Shown piece by piece: positions 52,678 to 57,317 of a stretch of 57,317 nt of DNA. The position numbers and the translations under genes were made by a program. This DNA is from Bacteroidota bacterium (lineage in GTDB: Bacteria > Bacteroidota > Bacteroidia > Flavobacteriales_C > GCA-002722245): NCBI GenBank assembly GCA_026390935.1, contig JAPLEZ010000070.1, positions 1 through 57,317 on the forward strand. The letters are read 5' to 3'. Under the pieces are notes generated by a model, which was not told the origin of the DNA, ran no database searches, and was given only the letters and a program-made list of their open reading frames with translations. Each line of letters opens with the position of its first letter. Positions within the stretch are counted from its first letter, which is position 1.

Positions 52678-53137
52678 TCAATTTATTTTTGATCAATTCA
52701 TCGTCGCCAGCAGCATAGCCTTCATGATACCACACAATTTTATTATTGGCATCTACAATAAATATGGTAGGTAAGTTGGATACGTTAAAATCGCGAGACA
52801 CATCGCCGTTGAAATCTAATAAAACTGGATAATTGATTTGTAATGTATTGGCTAAGGGACCAACTTTCGACACGCTTCTTGGTCCGTCGGCATTTATTCC
52901 AACCACCTTCACTCCCTTCGCATCAAACTCCTCTTGTATTTTTATGAGCTCAGGAATGGCCTTTAAACAAGGCTTGCACCATGACGCCCAAAAATCAACA
53001 ACAGTAAATTTTTCACCTTGCACGGTTTTAAAATCGGTGCTTTTGTTTTGAATGTCATCCAACACAAAATTGCTCACCGTTTGGGAAGAAGCAGCAACAA
53101 AGCTTCCAAAGAAAATAAAGAAAAATATTTTTTTCAT
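52658..53137 (-). CDS. TlpA-like thiol-disulfide oxidoreductase
   Basis: 159 residues from ATG at 53137 (signal peptide MKKIFFFIFFGSFVAASSQ); an upstream start adds ten residues without changing the signal. Active site WCKPC in FWASWCKPCLKAIPEL, and VSNLPTIFIVD with the cis-Pro. Periplasmic reductase or exchange protein. Second of two redoxin genes in tandem. Confidence 0.9.
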   Translation of the reverse strand: MKKIFFFIFFGSFVAASSQTVSNFVLDDIQNKSTDFKTVQGEKFTVVDFWASWCKPCLKAIPELIKIQEEFDAKGVKVVGINADGPRSVSKVGPLANTLQINYPVLLDFNGDVSRDFNVSNLPTIFIVDANNKIVWYHEGYAAGDDELIKNKLNELLAK

Positions 53138-53144
53138 ATTCTTA

Positions 53145-53666
53145 TTATTTAGCGAGATAAGCATCAACCACCGATTTTGCTTTTACCAAATCGTTGGCAG
53201 CAACCTGCGTTCCTTTAAAACGAATGAAACCGTTTTTATCAATCACCACTATCCTGTCGTATACTACTTTATAAGTATCCGCGGTGGAAGAAGCCTTTAA
53301 TAAAAGAGGGAAACTCACACCAGTTGTACTTTGAAAAGCCGAAATACTGCTGGCTTCACCATCCCAATGATCCAAGCCTAAAATGGCATAATCATTTCTT
53401 CCGGCATAGGCAGCATTTAATTCTTTTTCAAGGTTGGGAGCTACGCCGATACAAGACGGACAGGTGTTTCCAAAGAAAAACAACACAACTACTTTGTTCT
53501 TATAATCGGCTAATTTGAAGGTTTTATTATTGACATCCTGAAAAGAAAAATCGGGAGCACTTTCTCCTGGTTCAATCATTTTATCTACTGACGAATCAGA
53601 TTTCTTGGTGCATGCGCTTAAAACCAGCGCCAGAGCTGCGATAATAATTAATGGCGATTTTATCAT
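53145..53666 (-). CDS. Redoxin-family lipoprotein
   Basis: 173 residues with lipobox ALVLSAC and a TlpA/AhpC-TSA fold. The active site is NTCPSC in FFFGNTCPSCIGV. Lipidated partner of the next TlpA-like protein, 7 bp apart. Confidence 0.87.
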   Translation of the reverse strand: MIKSPLIIIAALALVLSACTKKSDSSVDKMIEPGESAPDFSFQDVNNKTFKLADYKNKVVVLFFFGNTCPSCIGVAPNLEKELNAAYAGRNDYAILGLDHWDGEASSISAFQSTTGVSFPLLLKASSTADTYKVVYDRIVVIDKNGFIRFKGTQVAANDLVKAKSVVDAYLAK

Positions 53667-53708
53667 ATAGGAGTCTTTTTATAGTTAGTCGCTACAAAAC
53701 GTCGTTCC

Positions 53709-54905
53709 TTACATTAAAGTATAATCTTTTAAATAACCAAATCGCTCCGTTAACTTTCCATCTTTGCAAATAGTAGCTCTTTCAATGATTTCATCGGGAT
53801 CATTTCCTGTTAAACAAGGAAGTACTTTCTCTAATAAAGCAAAACCAAAATCAGTAGAAGCATCACGCGGCAACTCACATGGCAAATTATCCACCGCCAT
53901 TATAGTAATAGAAGAAGCTTCAAAAGGAGCAGTTTCTTTTCCGGAAGCAATATCATAACCATACAAAGGCGCTTCAATAGTAGAAGACCGAATGGTAGAA
54001 GGCACCGAACCATCAATATCACAAGTAATATCAGCAATCACTTTTAAAGTAAAATCGGGAGCTTGAATATCTTCTTTAGCAAAAAGTTTTTCGGCCTTTG
54101 GATCCCAGAAGTGACAAGAAATAAACACATCGGCCACCTTTATATAAGGAACAAATACAGCACGATAACGTTCGGGATGCTGCATCAGTTCATGCATATC
54201 AAAGCGACCATCGTCTTTGCGATGATAATGATGATCGGCATGCAATTGAGTATATACAGGCTCATTGAAGTGGAGTGTTAAAAATTCTTCCGGACTAACA
54301 CTTTTAATCCCCAATGTATTCAATATTTCAAGCGTACCCGAAGCCACGCGACCTCCACCGGTGAACACAATTTTTATAGGTGGCAGCTTTACTTTTTTCA
54401 ATTCCTTTTCCAACTCATTTCTATCCACACAAAGGTTGGCGGGCTTCAAATTATACAAACCAAAACGCTGTCCGTAAGCCAACATTGCATTGTATGTGCC
54501 AACTACACCAGCATATCTTCCAAAACCCAAAATGCGCTCACCTGCTTTATTGGTGAGGCACTCATAATCAACCATTGTTATATTTTTGGCTAACAAAGCT
54601 TTCATTAACTTTTTGTTTTGAGCCTGTTTCTTAATGGTATGAGAAAAGAAAAAATAAGTTTTTCCTGAAATCAAGGCATCAACCGGCACTTCTTTTACAC
54701 CAAACAAAACATCGCAATTGCTCACATCATCAACAATCTGAATCCCTTGCTGTGCATAAAATTCATCAGGAAAACTACGCACTATACTCGATTGCACTAC
54801 CAGCTCCACACCAAATTGCTGCATAATACTTTTGCACTGCTCAGGAGTGAAAGCCACTCTTTTATCCGCTGGGATTTTCTCTTCTCTAATTATTCCTATT
54901 CGCAT
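53709..54905 (-). CDS. Lysine-forming saccharopine dehydrogenase / alanine dehydrogenase-like oxidoreductase
   Basis: 398 residues of the AlaDH/PNT superfamily. Substrate-domain motifs KRVAFTPEQCK and FGVKEVP, NAD-binding FTGGGRVASGTLEIL near residue 190, and a long C-terminal acidic-HH loop (HADHHYHRKDD). Bacteroidota homologues are annotated as saccharopine or alanine dehydrogenases; which reaction is run here is unclear. Ends 42 bp before the redoxin gene on the same strand. Confidence 0.8.
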   Translation of the reverse strand: MRIGIIREEKIPADKRVAFTPEQCKSIMQQFGVELVVQSSIVRSFPDEFYAQQGIQIVDDVSNCDVLFGVKEVPVDALISGKTYFFFSHTIKKQAQNKKLMKALLAKNITMVDYECLTNKAGERILGFGRYAGVVGTYNAMLAYGQRFGLYNLKPANLCVDRNELEKELKKVKLPPIKIVFTGGGRVASGTLEILNTLGIKSVSPEEFLTLHFNEPVYTQLHADHHYHRKDDGRFDMHELMQHPERYRAVFVPYIKVADVFISCHFWDPKAEKLFAKEDIQAPDFTLKVIADITCDIDGSVPSTIRSSTIEAPLYGYDIASGKETAPFEASSITIMAVDNLPCELPRDASTDFGFALLEKVLPCLTGNDPDEIIERATICKDGKLTERFGYLKDYTLM

Positions 54906-54906
54906 A

Positions 54907-55458
54907 CTACTCTATTAATGAGTTAAACTTTGTCCAATCAAAATTCCAGGGATCACTTTTTCTGCCTGGCGCAATTTCATTATGACCTTTGATATATTTT
55001 ATAACGCGTCGCTTTTGTATGTCTTTTACCAACCCAGCCACACTTTTGTACTGCGCTTCGCTAGGCGAAGTATATAAAGTAGTAATAATTTCTATGCCGA
55101 TAGAAGTGGTATTTACATTCACGCGCCCATCGGGAAGCGAACTGTTTCCGGCATGAAAGGCGATGTTTCTCTCATCTACCAATCGATAAATTTTTCCTTC
55201 TCGATCAATTAAATAATGAGAAGCGACGCCATACGATTTAAACTGATCCAACACTCCTTGAACACTAAAGCTATCGGTTCCCGAGGCATTGTAAGTAGAA
55301 TGAATGATGATGGCATCTACACTTCTTCCAGCTCCTTTTTTATAGCCCCAACTAATTTTTTTATCAACAATACTGATTTTTTGCAGTCCGGATTGATAGG
55401 CCAATAACATTGGAATCACCAATAAAATCAATCCAATCGACAACATTTTGTTCTTCAT
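54907..55458 (-). CDS. N-acetylmuramoyl-L-alanine amidase (amidase_2)
   Basis: 183 residues. Signal or membrane anchor (IGLILLVIPMLLAY). Zinc-ligand and catalytic motifs of the PGRP/AmpD fold: IIIHSTY, AFHAGNSS, GHNEIAPGRKSDP. It removes peptide stems from peptidoglycan. One bp upstream of the dehydrogenase-like gene. Confidence 0.92.
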   Translation of the reverse strand: MKNKMLSIGLILLVIPMLLAYQSGLQKISIVDKKISWGYKKGAGRSVDAIIIHSTYNASGTDSFSVQGVLDQFKSYGVASHYLIDREGKIYRLVDERNIAFHAGNSSLPDGRVNVNTTSIGIEIITTLYTSPSEAQYKSVAGLVKDIQKRRVIKYIKGHNEIAPGRKSDPWNFDWTKFNSLIE

Positions 55459-55513
55459 TCGGAAATATTATTTAAATGTGAAACTGATTTTCAGGTTGTT
55501 ACAAAAATTATTT

Positions 55514-55521
55514 TATATTTG
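55514..55521 (+). promoter_or_regulatory. -7 element of RRM gene
   Basis: TATATTTG matches the TAnnTTTG consensus, 69 bp before the start codon; the best TTG (55496-55498) is only 15 bp upstream, so the -33 box is weak. Confidence 0.45.
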
Positions 55522-55590
55522 TAACAATTGAGTTAAATCAGTTTACGGTTTAGCACAATTATAAAATTAATTAATCTAAAAATTAGCACA

Positions 55591-55965
55591 ATGACAATTT
55601 ACGTTGGAAATCTCAGCTACCAAGCGAGCGAACAAGATTTAACGAATCTCTTTTCAGAATACGGAGAAGTAAAATCAGTGAAACTTATTACAGACAAATT
55701 CACAGGAAGATCAAAAGGTTTTGCTTTTGTTGAAATGGCAGACGAAGCTGCAGCTAGCCAGGCAATTGACGCTCTTGACAAAACTGAATTTCAAACAAGA
55801 ACTTTAACAGTAAACAAAGCTCAACCTAAAACTGAAGGTGACAGACCTCGTGGCGGCGGCGGCGGCGGATTTAACCGTGGCGGTGGCGGCGGCGACAGAA
55901 GAGGCGGTGGCGACAGAGGTGGATACGGTGGCGGAAGAGACCGTGGAGACAGAGGTGGATATTAA
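55591..55965 (+). CDS. Glycine-rich RRM RNA-binding protein
   Basis: 124 residues: one RRM (RNP2 IYVGNLSY at 3-10, RNP1 KGFAFVEM at about 43-50) and an RGG/glycine-rich tail from about 87 (PRGGGGGGFNRGGGG). Acts as a post-transcriptional RNA chaperone; abundant in Bacteroidota, where it fills roles like those of Hfq. Own promoter and strong terminator. Confidence 0.95.
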   Translation: MTIYVGNLSYQASEQDLTNLFSEYGEVKSVKLITDKFTGRSKGFAFVEMADEAAASQAIDALDKTEFQTRTLTVNKAQPKTEGDRPRGGGGGGFNRGGGGGDRRGGGDRGGYGGGRDRGDRGGY

Positions 55966-55987
55966 TCTTTAGGATTACATATATAAA

Positions 55988-56018
55988 GAAAGCCGTTTCG
56001 AAAGAGACGGCTTTTTTT
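55988..56018 (+). terminator. Terminator of RRM gene
   Basis: AGCCGTTTC-GAAA-GAGACGGCT followed by T7. Confidence 0.85.
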
Positions 56019-56038
56019 GTTGCGGATACTTCTCCCAG

Positions 56039-56244
56039 AGTTCGTCATTGCGAAAATTTTTGTACTCAAAAATTAAAGCAATCCCTATTAATCGAAATTA
56101 ATATAGATCTTGAAAAAAGTTCAGGATAACCATTGTGAGCCATACTTTTCAGTTTATATCGGTGGTGTCACCCTGAAATGTTTCAGGATCTAAAAAAGGG
56201 ATTGCTTTAATTTTTGAGTACAAAAATTTTCGCAATGACGAACT
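56039..56244. mobile_element. MITE-like composite with perfect 48-bp terminal inverted repeats
   Basis: Arms 56039-56086 and 56197-56244 are exact 48-nt reverse complements (start AGTTCGTCATTGCGAAAATT). The core holds the REP-like palindrome 56105-56191. No ORF. Together with two terminators it fills the 343-bp gap between the RRM and desaturase genes. Confidence 0.75.
56105..56191. repeat. REP-like palindrome, copy 2
   Basis: Begins AGATCTTGAA, ends TTTCAGGATCT, with GTGAGCCATACT in the middle; diverged copy of 48180-48268. Confidence 0.75.
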
Positions 56245-56258
56245 GTGTAAAAACACAA

Positions 56259-56287
56259 AAAAAGGTCGCACAATGTGCGACCTTTTT
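56259..56287. terminator. Bidirectional terminator
   Basis: AAAAAGGTCGCACA / TGTGCGACCTTTTT, near-perfect stem with A-rich and T-rich flanks, between the repeat element and the desaturase gene. Confidence 0.85.
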
Positions 56288-56308
56288 CAATTCTATTCAT
56301 TCTGCTAT

Positions 56309-57317
56309 TTAAGCTGCATTCCCTGTCTGCTTCAAATAAGTCATGTGCGATTTAAAAGCGCCCCACATCGTAGGGAAAGTTCTGTAATTGATTTTGTACT
56401 CGTCACAAGTCTGCTGAACAATCTTGCGTATTTCAGGATAGTGCACGTGACTGATCTTTGGAAATAAATGGTGAATCACTTGAAAATTCAAACCTCCTAA
56501 AAGCCAAGTTAAAAATCTGCTATTTGGCGCAAAGTCAACAGTGGTATTCAATTGATATACCGCCCACTCTGCTTCAACCACCGTTAATCCTTTAGTGTCA
56601 GGAGCGAAGAAATGAGCTTCTTCAACAATATGAGCCAACTGGAATACTACCGAAATAACAACACCTCCGGTGAACAACATAATTACATATCCAATAATAA
56701 ATTTCGTGAAACCAAGTAACACAATAGGAATAATAACAGACAAGGTTAAATTAACAACTTTAGAAACCCAAAAAACAATATGCTCATGTGTTTTCATTTT
56801 ACGCAATGGAACATTATCAGATACCTGTCCTGTGAAATATTTATAATAGTCGGTGTAAAAAACCCAATACCCATATAAAAAACCATATAAAAACAAACCG
56901 TAAATATGCTGAAAGCGATGGATAGCAAGTTTTGGTTGATCCTTATGTATTCTAAGCAAAGACCCTGCGTCGATATCATCATCATGTCCTTCAATATTGG
57001 TATAGGTATGATGTGCAATGTTGTGTTTTTGCTTCCACATAAAAACACTACCCCCTAATATATTTAAAGAGTGGCCCATAATTTCATTGATCCACTTGTG
57101 TTTTGAATAACTTCCATGAGCACCATCGTGCATAACATTAAAGCCAATTGCCGCTACATTTACTCCCATCAACATGCATAGGAAAACATTCACCCAACCA
57201 TTAGAAAAGAATTCGGTTACTAATGCTAAATACAACAACACAATACTGACAACTAAAATTGCTGTTTTTGAAAACAATTTAAAATTCCCTGTGGGTGCTA
57301 TTTTGTTTTGTTTAAAG
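56309..57317 (-). CDS. Acyl-CoA/fatty acid desaturase, N-terminus beyond window
   Basis: The frame stays open to the window edge; a TTG at 57277 is not a good start because coding continues upstream (APTGNFKLFSKTA). Membrane di-iron desaturase with four transmembrane helices and three His boxes: HDGAH, HNIAHH and, near the C-terminus, QVIHH. Introduces double bonds into acyl chains (delta-6/5-like branch of the family). About 20-40 residues are probably missing. Confidence 0.92.
   Translation of the reverse strand, partial: FKQNKIAPTGNFKLFSKTAILVVSIVLLYLALVTEFFSNGWVNVFLCMLMGVNVAAIGFNVMHDGAHGSYSKHKWINEIMGHSLNILGGSVFMWKQKHNIAHHTYTNIEGHDDDIDAGSLLRIHKDQPKLAIHRFQHIYGLFLYGFLYGYWVFYTDYYKYFTGQVSDNVPLRKMKTHEHIVFWVSKVVNLTLSVIIPIVLLGFTKFIIGYVIMLFTGGVVISVVFQLAHIVEEAHFFAPDTKGLTVVEAEWAVYQLNTTVDFAPNSRFLTWLLGGLNFQVIHHLFPKISHVHYPEIRKIVQQTCDEYKINYRTFPTMWGAFKSHMTYLKQTGNAA

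Overview
This window comes from a member of the Bacteroidota. Evidence: type IX secretion cargo with type A and type B C-terminal sorting domains, PorP/SprF and TPR-PD40-OmpA proteins, TamB, a GH74 enzyme, a glycine-rich RRM protein, and promoters of the TTG-N19-TAnnTTTG kind. The sequence does not settle a genus; an environmental Flavobacteriales- or Chitinophagales-like lineage is plausible.

Layout. (1) 1-9.9 kb holds surface and type IX secretion genes: a secreted repeat protein cut by the window edge, then a translationally coupled minus-strand set of cargo (SBBP/PKD, type B domain), PorP/SprF and TPR-PD40-OmpA. Two of these three genes are disrupted (in-frame TAA beside an 18-A tract; two-base shift at GTGTGT). 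A large intact type B cargo gene diverges from them. (2) 9.9-25.5 kb is housekeeping: fmt, HU, meaB, a Prc-type protease, rhomboid, tamB, and a giant WG-repeat protein next to a lipoprotein. (3) 25.6-42.6 kb is an RNA-damage/RNA-repair island, interrupted at 28.8-31.5 kb by a small RNA candidate and ordinary membrane genes. (4) 42.6-57.3 kb is mixed: sugar transferase, radical SAM protein, GH74 hydrolase, TsaD, redoxins, a lysine/alanine dehydrogenase-like protein, an amidase, an RRM protein and a fatty acid desaturase.

The island is the main discovery. It has an RtcB-PrfH operon with two uncharacterised basic proteins; a second RtcB operon with a C-x-C protein, a CdiI-like immunity protein and two RlaP-like nucleotidyltransferases; a broken dinD-like gene; and a Ro60 (TROVE-vWA) gene. 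Directly downstream of Ro60, on the same strand, lie four tandem Y RNA-like units. All four carry TGYCGTA-N11-CTTC, a bulged U and a lower stem that covaries between copies; two heads look like permuted tRNAs (T-arm, closed acceptor stem, D-arm). Then come seven tRNA genes or degenerate tRNA-like genes (Pro, Tyr, Pro, Glu, Phe, Gln, His), two long-stem hairpin elements and a 54-codon ORF. Three promoters in the island (rtcB operon, Ro60, 54-aa ORF) share a palindrome TGCGCA-N7-TGCGCA at exactly the same distance from a CTTTG -7 element, implying one regulon. A WYL-PhyH fusion protein beside Ro60 is the obvious candidate regulator.

Inferred working model: RNase toxins or stress cut tRNAs and rRNA; PrfH frees stalled ribosomes, RtcB reseals ends, the nucleotidyltransferases repair 3' ends, Ro60 with Y RNAs sorts damaged RNA, and the tRNA-like genes act as replacements, decoys or further ligands. 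Protein family calls are from reading the sequence, not from database searches.
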